Made by a program: the position numbers and the translations under genes. From a virus, in the IMG/VR virus record IMGVR_UViG_3300032311_000743, positions 1 through 49,450 of that record: 49,450 bases of DNA; one strand, 5' to 3'. The notes beneath the pieces were generated by a model. It was not told where the DNA came from. It did not search any database and worked only from the letters and a program-made list of their open reading frames with translations. Below are positions 6,821 to 16,294 of this stretch, piece by piece (the first letter of the stretch is position 1; each line of letters begins with the position of its first letter).

Positions 6821-7606
6821 ATGAAATTAACAGCAGAACAAATCCAAGAGAACTGGAATAAATTTATAGGCTATATAGATACATACATCTCAGAACCTAG
6901 GGCATCTAAATTAAAAGCATTTTATGAACAATATTCGGAACGAATTATCATAATGCCAGCCGCCCATAAGAAAGAATACCATAACGCATTTCCAGGAGGA
7001 TATATTGAACATGTTAATCGTGTTATTGAAGCCGCACTTAAAATTAACTCAATATGGGTAGAATTTGGAGCAGAACAAAATTACACTGTTGAAGAATTAG
7101 TATTCTCAGCTATGAATCACGATTTAGGTAAAATGGGAGATGAAAATAATGAGTCATATATTCCTCAAACAGACCAATGGCGTAAAGATAAATTAGGTGA
7201 AGATTATACATTCAATAATAAACTTGAATTTATGTCCGTTCCAGATAGAGGTTTATTTTTATTAAATTCACATGGGATTAACTACACTAAAAATGAATGG
7301 TTAGCTATTAAATTACATGATGGGTTATATGATGAATCAAATAAACCATATCTTATGTCATGGGCTCCAGAAACTAAAGTTAGAACAGCATTAGTACATA
7401 TCGTACACCAGGCTGATTTATTGGCTGCTAAAATAGAATTTGAACGTGAATGGTTCCCTAAATTTAAAGGAGAAACAAAAGATGTAAAAACTAATTTCTC
7501 ATTAGGTTCAAATAATTCAAATAAACCAAATACTAAAGCCGCTAAAACTAAGGTTTTAGGAAATATGAAATCTGAAGGTCTTAAAAACTTATTAAATAAT
7601 ATATAA
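6821..7606 (+). CDS. HD-domain phosphohydrolase
   Basis: 261 aa. The metal-binding HD pattern is visible: H64 in GGYIEHV, H100-D101 in MNHDLGKMG, H166-D167 and a final D199 in HQAD. Such enzymes hydrolyse phosphodiesters or nucleotide phosphates; the GGxxxHV spacing resembles the YhaM-type 3'-5' exoribonuclease/HD branch. The C-terminal 50 residues are a low-complexity Asn/Lys-rich tail. It overlaps the next gene by one base (TAATG). Confidence 0.85.
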   Translation: MKLTAEQIQENWNKFIGYIDTYISEPRASKLKAFYEQYSERIIIMPAAHKKEYHNAFPGGYIEHVNRVIEAALKINSIWVEFGAEQNYTVEELVFSAMNHDLGKMGDENNESYIPQTDQWRKDKLGEDYTFNNKLEFMSVPDRGLFLLNSHGINYTKNEWLAIKLHDGLYDESNKPYLMSWAPETKVRTALVHIVHQADLLAAKIEFEREWFPKFKGETKDVKTNFSLGSNNSNKPNTKAAKTKVLGNMKSEGLKNLLNNI

Positions 7607-7899
7607 TGGTACTAACATACGTTTTAATCGCGTTAATTTTAATTTTAAGTTACACTACTTTTAATTTATTACGTAAGAATGAAAAATTAGAAGACATGAT
7701 TGAAAATCAATCTAAAATTTTAGGTGGATATATGTCTTATTTAAATAAAATAACAGATATTATAGAACATTCTGATAAAAGACTTAAAGAAGTAGATTCT
7801 AAAGGTTCATTTAAAAGTGATGATGAGGTAGGTTTCTTTTTTGAGCAATTATTATCAATACAAGAAGTATTGAATAAATTTAATATTAAAAATATATAA
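7606..7899 (+). CDS. Small membrane-anchored coiled-coil protein
   Basis: 97 aa with an N-terminal membrane segment (about residues 3-20, LTYVLIALILILSYTTF) followed by a helical region and the segment KGSFKSDDEVGFFF. I recall the GSFxSDDEVGF pattern from small proteins of marine T4-like phages, function unknown. It lies between the HD hydrolase and the sigma factor, sharing TAATG junctions with both. Confidence 0.8.
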   Translation: MVLTYVLIALILILSYTTFNLLRKNEKLEDMIENQSKILGGYMSYLNKITDIIEHSDKRLKEVDSKGSFKSDDEVGFFFEQLLSIQEVLNKFNIKNI

Positions 7900-8624
7900 T
7901 GGTAGAAGAAGTTGTAGTAAAGAAGAAAAAGAAAAAGTCTAATGTTTATTTTACACAAGACACAGAAAATGCTATTGTAGAATATGTGGCGAGTACTGAT
8001 GAAGAAGAGCGTAATAAAATATATAATGAACGAATTCATCCTGCTTTTTTCAAATTAACTGAAAATATAATACACACATTTAAATTCTACTATACTGAAG
8101 TAGATAATATTACTGACCTTCAACATGAAGTAATCATATTTCTACTCAGTAAAATTCATTTATATGATCAAAGTAAAGGTACTAAGGCGTTTTCTTACTT
8201 TGGAACTATAGCTAAACGTTACTTGATATTATCTAATCAAAATAACTATAAAAAACAAGTAGAAAAAGTACCTATAGCTTCTATTGAAGAAGATGAAAAA
8301 TTTTCATATCAATTAGATGATGTAAAATCATCTGTGATTAGTACTAATTTATCATTTTTTATAGATAAATATGTTGAGTATTGTACAAATAATATATTTG
8401 AATTGTTCCCTAAAGATATCGAGGCTCAAACAGCTGATGCCATTTTAGAGTTATTCCGCAAACGAAATAGTTTAGATATATTCAATAAAAAAGCACTTTA
8501 CATATATATTCGTGAGATTATTGATGTAAAAACATCAAAAATTACCAAAGTAGCAGATAAATTATATAGTATTTTTAAGAAAAAATATTTATTTTATTTA
8601 GAAGAGGGATATACAAATTTTTAA
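7899..8624 (+). CDS. Late-transcription sigma factor (T4 gp55-like)
   Basis: 241 aa, longer than T4 gp55 (185 aa). Residues about 88-112 (HLYDQSKGTKAFSYFGTIAKR) carry the conserved sigma region 2 signature of gp55-type factors. The N-terminus has a Lys run. In T4, gp55 replaces the host sigma factor and directs RNA polymerase to TATAAATA late promoters. Here it is the probable reader of the repeated TATTTATA motif (inference). It has a TAATG junction with the membrane protein upstream. Confidence 0.85.
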   Translation: MVEEVVVKKKKKKSNVYFTQDTENAIVEYVASTDEEERNKIYNERIHPAFFKLTENIIHTFKFYYTEVDNITDLQHEVIIFLLSKIHLYDQSKGTKAFSYFGTIAKRYLILSNQNNYKKQVEKVPIASIEEDEKFSYQLDDVKSSVISTNLSFFIDKYVEYCTNNIFELFPKDIEAQTADAILELFRKRNSLDIFNKKALYIYIREIIDVKTSKITKVADKLYSIFKKKYLFYLEEGYTNF

Positions 8625-8630
8625 GTTACA

Positions 8631-8638
8631 TATTTATA
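8631..8638 (+). promoter_or_regulatory. Late-promoter-like motif TATTTATA
   Basis: Exact motif 14 bases before the ATG at 8653, at the head of the baseplate gene block. Confidence 0.65.
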
Positions 8639-8652
8639 ATAAATTTATACAC

Positions 8653-8994
8653 ATGAGTGCATTAGATAATATAGTATTTAGTAAGAAAAAATTTAGCGAT
8701 ATTTTAGAAGAGATATACGATAACCAAAAGAAGAAAGAAAAACAAATATCTGCTTTAATATCTGAATTAAAACCATTGATTAATGATATAGGTGATGCTA
8801 CCTTAATAGTACCATTAATTAAAGAGTATATGGAGATAGGTGTAAAAAACGATGAACAACTTATCAAAATGTCTACTATTATTCAAAGAATATTAAACTC
8901 ATCATCAGTTGACGCTAGTGATTATGGTATATCTGAAGAAGAAAAAGCTCAATTATTAACAGAAATACAAAAAATCCACACAGAAAATAACTAA
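8653..8994 (+). CDS. Hypothetical virion-block protein, 113 aa
   Basis: A helical, charged protein without an assigned domain. It is the first gene of the baseplate block, behind a late motif, and shares a TAATG junction with the baseplate spike gene. This suggests a small structural or assembly role. Confidence 0.75.
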   Translation: MSALDNIVFSKKKFSDILEEIYDNQKKKEKQISALISELKPLINDIGDATLIVPLIKEYMEIGVKNDEQLIKMSTIIQRILNSSSVDASDYGISEEEKAQLLTEIQKIHTENN

Positions 8995-10214
8995 TGGGAC
9001 AATACGGATTAAATGCATTTGTTAATAATCAGACTAATCAACAGCCTGGGGTTATAGCTCCTCCTCAATTTATTCCGGTTCGTGTTAAAAGTATAATACT
9101 TAATGAGGCTCATCCAAAATTTATAGAATTAGGTGAATGGAATTCATTAGGAGCTATAGAATTTGAATATGTGTCTACACCTTCTGGCTTATCAAATAAA
9201 CTTTCAGTAGCTTATCCTTTACAACCTAATATTAAAAATTATCCTTTAGTAAATGAAATAGTATTTTTAATTACATTACCTAGTACAGGAATTGGATTAA
9301 CATGGAATGCTACTCGTTCTTATTATGTTAATGTTGTTTCATTATGGAATCACCCACACCATAATGCCTATCCTGAATACTCAAATGTCACTCCACCTTC
9401 ACAAATAAAAGATTATACTCAAACCACAGTAGGTAGTGTTAGACGTGTTACTGATCAAAGTACTGAAATATATTTAGGACAAACATTCATAGAACGCTCA
9501 AATATTCACCCATTACTTCCATTTGAGGGAGATATCATACAGGAAGGAAGATGGGGAAATAGTATAAGACTTGGTTCAACAGTTAATGGCATACAAAATA
9601 ATTGGTCAACTATTGGTATTAATGGTGATCCAATAATAATATTACGTAATGGGCAATCTCCATCATCTGGTGATGAGGGGTGGATACCTATTACTGAGGA
9701 TATAAATAAAGATTTATCTTCAATATATAGTACTAGCACACAAAAAATTCTATTAGAAGCATCAAGTACTAGTTATGTAAGTTATAAAACAGATCCACCT
9801 ACCAACCCTAAAGAATATAAAGATAACCCACAAATTATCCTAAATTCAGGACGACTAATATTCAATACTACCCAGGATCATATATTATTAAGTTCTAAAA
9901 AATCTATTAATTTAAATGCAGTCTCATCAGTTAATATCGATGCTCCGGATACTATAATACAATCAACTAATGTTTATTTAGGTTCTAAAAATGCTACAGA
10001 ATCAGTACTATTAGGGGACACAACAGTCTCATTATTGAAAACATTAGTACAAAATTTACAATCTTTTACGCAAATATGTAGTACATTAGTAGGTGTACCT
10101 GCTGGTACTCCTTTAGCTCCATTAAATGCTGTTGCGTCCCAATTAACTACAACATTATCTCAATTAAGTACTAATTTAGATAATATTAAATCAAAATATG
10201 TAAAAACAGTATAA
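8994..10214 (+). CDS. Baseplate spike/hub protein (gpV/gp5-like)
   Basis: 406 aa. Residues about 165-210 (PFEGDIIQEGRWGNSIRLGS) resemble the OB-fold domain of phage spike proteins. The following beta-repetitive part (ILLSSKKSINLNAVSSVNID, then VYLGS and VLLGDTTVSLL) looks like the triple-stranded beta-helix of gp5/VgrG-type spikes. The C-terminus is helical. It is predicted to form the tip of the tail. No lysozyme domain is visible, unlike T4 gp5. Confidence 0.75.
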   Translation: MGQYGLNAFVNNQTNQQPGVIAPPQFIPVRVKSIILNEAHPKFIELGEWNSLGAIEFEYVSTPSGLSNKLSVAYPLQPNIKNYPLVNEIVFLITLPSTGIGLTWNATRSYYVNVVSLWNHPHHNAYPEYSNVTPPSQIKDYTQTTVGSVRRVTDQSTEIYLGQTFIERSNIHPLLPFEGDIIQEGRWGNSIRLGSTVNGIQNNWSTIGINGDPIIILRNGQSPSSGDEGWIPITEDINKDLSSIYSTSTQKILLEASSTSYVSYKTDPPTNPKEYKDNPQIILNSGRLIFNTTQDHILLSSKKSINLNAVSSVNIDAPDTIIQSTNVYLGSKNATESVLLGDTTVSLLKTLVQNLQSFTQICSTLVGVPAGTPLAPLNAVASQLTTTLSQLSTNLDNIKSKYVKTV

Positions 10215-12100
10215 TGGCATCTTTTTCAAATTCCACAAGTATTATTGATTTACTTAAATCTAAAGGAATAGATTCTTCTTTTACAAATAGGAAAAAACTA
10301 GCTGAAGAAAGAGGTATACAAAATTATACGGGTACAGCTAGTCAAAATATAAGTCTTATTAAGAAACTTAATAACACAACCCCAGAATTAAATACTCCTA
10401 CTCAAAACCGTATAACTTCTACACCTATTTACATAATTGGTATATCAAATCCAATATCTACAAATGAAAGAAATTATAGACAGGAAATTACTTTCACCAT
10501 AGAAGGATCTATAATAAAAGTAACCACGACTTTTCCCAATTCTCCTCCTGAAAGAAACGACAGTATCAACTCAACAGAAGGTGTTGATGCTTTTTTACAA
10601 AGCGTGGATACATATGAATATGCTAATTTAGCAGGTACAACTCTTACCAATGAATTTGACGATACATCTCCAAATGAACCTATATCTAATGAAGATTATG
10701 AAAAACTAGCAAATGGTATGCTAGAGAAGATCATAGAGGCTTTTTCAAAAGAAAAAATAGATAAAACATTTACTATCATTGAAGTTATTCCTCCCCTCCC
10801 TTCTACCCCACCCCTAGATAGTATTGGTGAAAAAGTACCAACCCCATTAGATATAGAAAATACAAGAAAAAAAGAAGCGGAGCAAATTAAAAGTGATAAT
10901 ACTAAAATTGTAGATGTTGATTTACCTGCTATTGAAAATTCAACCCCAGAATCATTAAAAGCTAAAGGTAATGCTAAGTTGAGTAAAGCTATAACAGCTT
11001 TAGGTAAAAAAATAGTAATACAATTAATACCTATTGCTATTGATATTGTTAGAAAATTTATTACCCAAATAGTAGAAAATGAGATTAAAAAATTAAAACA
11101 AAAAATACCAAAAGAGCAACAAAAAATTCAAGATCAAATTGATGCTTTAAATGAAAAAATAAAAAATGGTGTTAAAGGATCAGAAATAGAAATATTAATA
11201 AAAACATTAACTGCTAAAAAAGAAGCAATACCTGTAACTTTACAAATTGTTGAAGATAACTTACGTGCCCAATTATCAAATTTTGGATCATTTAGATTTA
11301 GTGAACTTCCTAAACAAATAGTTACAATATTGGAAACAGTATTTGCTGATGGTTGTCCAAATCCAAATGATTCTACTATTAAAGAACTTATTGCCACTCG
11401 AAATAGTTTAGTAACATCTTTAAATATTGTTGGTAAACAATTAAATACACTTACATTAGCATTAACTGGGTTAAATACATTTCTTAGTTTAAGTCAAACA
11501 GTTATAGATACTTTAAAAACTACAAAAACAGCGGCATCATTAGCTGTTAAAACTGTACCTAGTCCTCCTGGTGTTCCTGGTATTGTTACTTCAACGTTAA
11601 GTGATTTAGAAACTATAATAAATAAATCAACATTTGAAAAAGATGGCACACCACGTTTACCTAAAATTGCTAATTCAATAGCATCTGCATCACTCGCAAT
11701 ATCATTAGTGAACCTATATATACAACAGATAGTAGGAATATTATCAGCTTTAGATATTAAATTAAAACAATGTGCTCCTGATTTAGCAGGTAATGTATCT
11801 AATACCCCACCAAACGCTCCAGTATTCCCCGGTTTAACACCAATTTCAAATGATTTAATATCTATAGCAGCTCAACAAACTCAAGCAGATAATACAATTA
11901 ATCAAGTTACATATGCTGGATTCTTAATAGAAATTGAAGAAGTACCATACACTCCAACAGTAAATCGTAGAAGAGCTGTGGGGAAAAATCAAAGTGGTAT
12001 TATATTAGTACAAACCGAACTATCATTCACAACACAAGATTTAATATTAATTAATGAACTTAAGTTAATAATTGATAGAGATAATTTAAAAGCTTATTAA
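10214..12100 (+). CDS. Large tail/baseplate protein with coiled coil, 628 aa
   Basis: Residues 8-53 (IIDLLKSKGIDSSF, then NYTGTASQN) form a small domain I associate with cell-wall or tail proteins, though I cannot name it firmly. The middle (about 290-345) is a Lys/Glu-rich coiled coil. Residues about 400-520 are long hydrophobic-patterned helices. The C-terminus (YTPTVNRRRAVG, VQTELSF) is beta. Its position between the spike and the gp25/gp6 genes argues for a baseplate hub or tail-tip component. Confidence 0.7.
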   Translation: MASFSNSTSIIDLLKSKGIDSSFTNRKKLAEERGIQNYTGTASQNISLIKKLNNTTPELNTPTQNRITSTPIYIIGISNPISTNERNYRQEITFTIEGSIIKVTTTFPNSPPERNDSINSTEGVDAFLQSVDTYEYANLAGTTLTNEFDDTSPNEPISNEDYEKLANGMLEKIIEAFSKEKIDKTFTIIEVIPPLPSTPPLDSIGEKVPTPLDIENTRKKEAEQIKSDNTKIVDVDLPAIENSTPESLKAKGNAKLSKAITALGKKIVIQLIPIAIDIVRKFITQIVENEIKKLKQKIPKEQQKIQDQIDALNEKIKNGVKGSEIEILIKTLTAKKEAIPVTLQIVEDNLRAQLSNFGSFRFSELPKQIVTILETVFADGCPNPNDSTIKELIATRNSLVTSLNIVGKQLNTLTLALTGLNTFLSLSQTVIDTLKTTKTAASLAVKTVPSPPGVPGIVTSTLSDLETIINKSTFEKDGTPRLPKIANSIASASLAISLVNLYIQQIVGILSALDIKLKQCAPDLAGNVSNTPPNAPVFPGLTPISNDLISIAAQQTQADNTINQVTYAGFLIEIEEVPYTPTVNRRRAVGKNQSGIILVQTELSFTTQDLILINELKLIIDRDNLKAY

Positions 12101-12106
12101 ACCCAA

Positions 12107-12114
12107 TATTTATA
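12107..12114 (+). promoter_or_regulatory. Late-promoter-like motif TATTTATA
   Basis: Exact motif ending 4 bases before the ATG at 12119. Confidence 0.65.
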
Positions 12115-12118
12115 ACAT

Positions 12119-12463
12119 ATGGATATTACCAAATTTAAAAAAATCATTAAAGAATCAGTAAAAGAAGTAATTCAAGAAGAATTACGTGATATCTTACTTG
12201 AAGCTGTTAAAGCTCCAAAAAATGTAGTTACAGAAAATGTACAACCTTTTAATACACAATCAAATACCCAACCATCTAAACAATTAACTCCATCTGAACG
12301 TAGAGCAATGTTTGGTAATATACTTGAAGACATGCAAAACGGAGGGATGGCATCAACTGAAAATATACCATTTAGATCAGCTGGACCTGTTGATCCTGTA
12401 AATGGAAAATTACCTGAAGGTGAATTAGGATTAGATCAAATAATGGGTTTAATGAATAGATAA
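12119..12463 (+). CDS. Virion-block protein with amphipathic N-terminus, 114 aa
   Basis: The first 29 residues (KKIIKESVKEVIQEELRDI, then LLEA) form an amphipathic Lys/Glu helix ending in an LxE-like site, like the capsid-targeting leaders of the 27-47 kb block. The rest is Gln/Pro/Gly-rich, with SERRAMFGNILEDM and a C-terminal LDQIMGLMNR. It could be a baseplate assembly protein or a packaged protein. TAATG junction with the gp25-like gene. Confidence 0.7.
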   Translation: MDITKFKKIIKESVKEVIQEELRDILLEAVKAPKNVVTENVQPFNTQSNTQPSKQLTPSERRAMFGNILEDMQNGGMASTENIPFRSAGPVDPVNGKLPEGELGLDQIMGLMNR

Positions 12464-12870
12464 TGGCATTCGGACCTAAAAAAATATTTCCTATTGATAC
12501 ACAGCCGGGAACGGCTGTTGGAGTGAGTATTCCATTTAATGCCCCTGCGGTATTTTTTTCTACATATACTACTAAAGATGCTGTTAGAAATAATTTACTT
12601 AATTATTTTTTAACTAATACTAGTGAAATATATTTAAATCCAACATTTGGAGCTAATTTAAGAGCATTTATTTTTGAACAAATTTCTAGTGGTAATTTAG
12701 ACGAACTTAAGCAAGATATACAATCAAAAATAGCTTTGTATTTTCCTAATGTTTTTGTAGCATCTCTAAATATAGAATCAGATACTGATAATAATGAAGT
12801 TACAATAGTTTTAAAATATAATATCATAGACACAGGAATTTCAGACCAAGTACAAATAACCTTCCAATAA
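12463..12870 (+). CDS. Baseplate wedge protein, gp25-like
   Basis: 135 aa, nearly the size of T4 gp25 (132 aa). The GPW/gp25 domain is seen in VRNNLLNYFLTNTSEIYLNP and FGANLRAFIFEQI, followed by the alternating strand-helix C-terminus. In T4, gp25 sits in the baseplate wedge where the sheath starts polymerising. It lies directly before the gp6-like gene (TAATG), and such pairing is usual in contractile tails. Confidence 0.9.
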   Translation: MAFGPKKIFPIDTQPGTAVGVSIPFNAPAVFFSTYTTKDAVRNNLLNYFLTNTSEIYLNPTFGANLRAFIFEQISSGNLDELKQDIQSKIALYFPNVFVASLNIESDTDNNEVTIVLKYNIIDTGISDQVQITFQ

Positions 12871-14744
12871 TGGCTACAAATAACAATACTAAAAAAGATA
12901 TAAAATACATAAATAAGAATTTTACTGAATTAAGAGCCAGTTTAATAAATTATGCTCAAACGTATTTTCCAACAACATATAATGACTTTAGTCCTACATC
13001 TCCTGGTATGATGTTTATGGAGATGGCAGCTTATGTTGGTGATGTTTTATCTTTTTACCTTGATAATCAATTCCAAGAAAATTTCTTACAATATGCTCGT
13101 CAAACAAATAATTTATTTGAGTTAGCTTATATGTTTGGATACAAACCAAATGTAACACAAGTAGCAGTAACAGAAATTGATTTTTATCAACAAGTTCCAT
13201 CAATAAATTCAGGAGGTCAATATGTACCTGATTATAATTATGCTTTAGTTGTACCAACTAATTCCACAGTATCATCAACATCAACAAATATAACAACAAC
13301 ATTTCTGGTTGAAGATCCAGTAGACTTTACTGTATCATCATCTCAAGATCCAACAGAAGTAACTATATATTCTATAGCTGGAAATGTTCCGACTTATTTC
13401 TTACTTAAAAAAACAAGAAAAGCAATATCATCAACTATCAATACAACAACATTTAGTTTTGGTAACCCACAAAAATTCGCGACTGTTGATTTAAATGATA
13501 GTAATATTGTAGGTATATTAGATGTATTTGATAGTAATGGCAATCAATGGTATGAAGTAGACCATTTAGGGCAAGAGATGGTTTATAACTCTGTTAAAAA
13601 TACTAATCCTAATGACCCTAATTTTTACATTGATCAAGGTAACGCGCCTTATCTTCTTAAATTAGAAAAACAACAACGTCGATTTGTAACACGTTTCATA
13701 AACTCAACAACACTACAATTTCAGTTTGGTGCAGGTACTGTAAATGATTCTGATGAAGAAATAACTCCAAACCCAAATAACGTTGGTATAGGTTTACCAT
13801 TTGAAAAAACAAAACTTACAACTGCTTATTCTCCATCTAATTTCTTATTTACAAAAACATATGGTATTGCACCGTCTAATACAACATTAACTGTAAGATA
13901 TTTAACAGGTGGTGGTGTTACGTCAAATGTTAATGCTAATGTTTTAAATAAATTAAATTCAACCCCTACATTTTTAAATTCTAATTTATATGCTCCAACA
14001 GCTACAACTATATTTAATTCATTAGCTGTTACAAATCCATTTGCTGCTGACGGAGGAGGTGATGGGGATACAATTGAAGAAATTAGACAAAATTCTATGG
14101 CGAATTTTGCATCACAATTACGTAATGTGACTCAAGATGATTATTTAGTAAGAGCATTATCTATGCCTGCTAAATATGGTGTTATAGCTAAAGCATATAT
14201 TGAACCAACTAAACGTGATGCCTTAATATCCTCTGGAGAATCTAATTCAGTATTAGATTTGTACACTTTAAGTTACAATACTGATAAAACATTACGTACA
14301 TGTTCAGATGCTTTAAAGCAAAATTTAACAACATATTTATCTCAATATAGAATGATTGGTGATGCTGTTAATATTAAAGATGGATTTATAATTAATATAG
14401 GTATAAATTTTGAAATAATAATATTACCTGATTATAATAATAATGAAGTATTGATTAAATGTATTGACGCTTTAAAAGTATATTTTGCTATAGATAATTG
14501 GCAAATTAATCAACCTATAATATTAAGAGAATTATATATCTTATTAGATAAAATACCAGGTGTTCAAACTGTTAAGAATATTGAAATAACAAATTTAGTT
14601 GGAGAATATTTAGGATATAGCCCTTATGCTTATGATATTAAAGGAGCTACGTCAGCAAATGTAGTATATCCTTCACTTGATCCATCTATATTCGAAGTTA
14701 AATATTTAAATCAAGACATACAAGGTAAAGTAGTACCACTATAA
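12870..14744 (+). CDS. Baseplate wedge protein, gp6-like (baseplate J family)
   Basis: 624 aa against 660 for T4 gp6. The N-terminus (SPTSPGMMFMEMAAYVGDVL, LDNQFQENFL, then LFELAYMFGYKP) is the typical start of gp6/gpJ wedge proteins in T4-like marine phages. Later segments (GDTIEEIRQNSMANFASQLR and VTQDDYLVRAL) match the baseplate-J core. It should form the ring of the baseplate wedges with gp25. Confidence 0.9.
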   Translation: MATNNNTKKDIKYINKNFTELRASLINYAQTYFPTTYNDFSPTSPGMMFMEMAAYVGDVLSFYLDNQFQENFLQYARQTNNLFELAYMFGYKPNVTQVAVTEIDFYQQVPSINSGGQYVPDYNYALVVPTNSTVSSTSTNITTTFLVEDPVDFTVSSSQDPTEVTIYSIAGNVPTYFLLKKTRKAISSTINTTTFSFGNPQKFATVDLNDSNIVGILDVFDSNGNQWYEVDHLGQEMVYNSVKNTNPNDPNFYIDQGNAPYLLKLEKQQRRFVTRFINSTTLQFQFGAGTVNDSDEEITPNPNNVGIGLPFEKTKLTTAYSPSNFLFTKTYGIAPSNTTLTVRYLTGGGVTSNVNANVLNKLNSTPTFLNSNLYAPTATTIFNSLAVTNPFAADGGGDGDTIEEIRQNSMANFASQLRNVTQDDYLVRALSMPAKYGVIAKAYIEPTKRDALISSGESNSVLDLYTLSYNTDKTLRTCSDALKQNLTTYLSQYRMIGDAVNIKDGFIINIGINFEIIILPDYNNNEVLIKCIDALKVYFAIDNWQINQPIILRELYILLDKIPGVQTVKNIEITNLVGEYLGYSPYAYDIKGATSANVVYPSLDPSIFEVKYLNQDIQGKVVPL

Positions 14745-14752
14745 TATTTATA
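14745..14752 (+). promoter_or_regulatory. Late-promoter-like motif TATTTATA
   Basis: Exact motif 10 bases before the ATG at 14763. Confidence 0.65.
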
Positions 14753-14762
14753 ATCAAAAATA

Positions 14763-15944
14763 ATGGCCGTATATAAAATATTTCCTAGCAAAGATGCTAC
14801 TCTGTATTCTATGTTTCCCCAAATGAATACTGGGTTGGATGAAATTATTGAATCTACTCAAACTCAAATAGCAACTGAAAATAACAGTAACCCACAAGTA
14901 AGTAGATTTCTTATCCAATTTTCACAAGATGAAATTGATGATATCATAGAAAATAAGATGGGCATCAGTAGCTCAGCTCAATTGATGAATACATCATCTT
15001 GGACTGCTACTTTAAATTGTTTTATTTCTACTGAAACGGGACTAGCATTAGATACCCAAATTGATTGTTTTCCTGTATATGGAAATTGGGGTATGGGTAC
15101 AGGTAAATATTTAGATGAACCTGAAGTGACTAATGGAACTAGCTGGATATGGCGAAGCTATTCAGGTTCTAACGCATGGTTAACATCAAATTATCCTGCT
15201 AATACTACAGGATCATTTAATCTTAATTATGCTCAAGCTGGTGGAGGAAACTGGTGGACAGGATCTAATGTTGCTTGGTTTAATTCTAATCTATATCCTA
15301 TAACAGCATCACAAATATTTAGTTATTCTAGTGATAAAGATGTCAATTTAAATGTTTCTAATATTATAAGAGCACAATATACAGGAGCAATTTCAGATGA
15401 TGGATTTATAATAAAATTATCCCCTGCAACTGAATTTGTAAATAATATCAATGTTCAACCTGAACTTAAATTCTTTTCAGTTGATACTAATACAATATAT
15501 CCTCCACAATTAGAATTTAAATGGAGAGATTATACATGGAATACTGGATCTTCAACATTAACAATACTCAACACACTCCCAGCTGTAGTAACATTAGCCC
15601 AAAACCCAGGTTATTTCTACTCAGGTAGTGTTAATAGATTTAGAATAAATTCTAGACCAGAATATCCACCACAATTATGGCAAACATCATCCGTTTATAC
15701 TCAAAATTATTATTTACCTACAGCATCATATTGGGCTATTAAAGATTTAGATACAAATGAATTTGTTATAAATTTTGATAATCAATTTACTCAACTTAAT
15801 GCTGACGCTAGTGGTAGTTATTTTGATTTAAATATGAATGGGTTACAAACTGAAAGATATTATACTGTTTTAATTAAAACCACAATCAATAATTCAACAA
15901 TAGTATATAATGATAATTATAGTTTTAAAATAATTAATGGATAA
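14763..15944 (+). CDS. Tail/baseplate structural protein, DNRLRE-like N-terminus
   Basis: 393 aa, Trp/Ser/Asn-rich and mostly beta. The start (KIFPSKDATLYSMFPQMNTG) and the later VNLNVSNIIRAQYTGAISDD pattern resemble DNRLRE-type beta domains found in surface proteins. Position after gp6 suggests a wedge or fibre-attachment protein (T4 gp7/gp8 location), but there is no clear T4 match. Confidence 0.75.
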   Translation: MAVYKIFPSKDATLYSMFPQMNTGLDEIIESTQTQIATENNSNPQVSRFLIQFSQDEIDDIIENKMGISSSAQLMNTSSWTATLNCFISTETGLALDTQIDCFPVYGNWGMGTGKYLDEPEVTNGTSWIWRSYSGSNAWLTSNYPANTTGSFNLNYAQAGGGNWWTGSNVAWFNSNLYPITASQIFSYSSDKDVNLNVSNIIRAQYTGAISDDGFIIKLSPATEFVNNINVQPELKFFSVDTNTIYPPQLEFKWRDYTWNTGSSTLTILNTLPAVVTLAQNPGYFYSGSVNRFRINSRPEYPPQLWQTSSVYTQNYYLPTASYWAIKDLDTNEFVINFDNQFTQLNADASGSYFDLNMNGLQTERYYTVLIKTTINNSTIVYNDNYSFKIING

Positions 15945-16291
15945 TGGCAGATCAAATAATAATATCAAAACCATCATTTAATAAGAGTTCTTATGAAAAA
16001 GTAATTGACACATCTTTTAGCCAACTTACCCAACCTACTATAAATACAGCAGCAGATCAACCTATATCTGTACAACAATTCTTTACATACTATCAACAAT
16101 TATTCTTTACTATACCTAAATTTGGAGAAGTCAATTCCCATGAGTATCTTGTAAAGACAAGTACTGAATATATTGGAGAAACATCAAATGAAAATGATGA
16201 ATTAATACAATCACTCCTTGAAGAAATAAACCAATTAAGACAAGAAAATTTTGATTTACAACAAAACGTCTTAGACTTAACAAATATATAA
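15944..16291 (+). CDS. Small tail protein with C-terminal coiled coil, 115 aa
   Basis: The last 35 residues (LIQSLLEEINQLRQENFDLQ and on) form a clear heptad coiled coil, typical of trimerising fibre or baseplate parts. The N-terminal part is extended and Ser/Thr/Gln-rich. It has a TAATG junction with the gene before and is 3 bases from the next. Confidence 0.75.
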   Translation: MADQIIISKPSFNKSSYEKVIDTSFSQLTQPTINTAADQPISVQQFFTYYQQLFFTIPKFGEVNSHEYLVKTSTEYIGETSNENDELIQSLLEEINQLRQENFDLQQNVLDLTNI

Positions 16292-16294
16292 AAT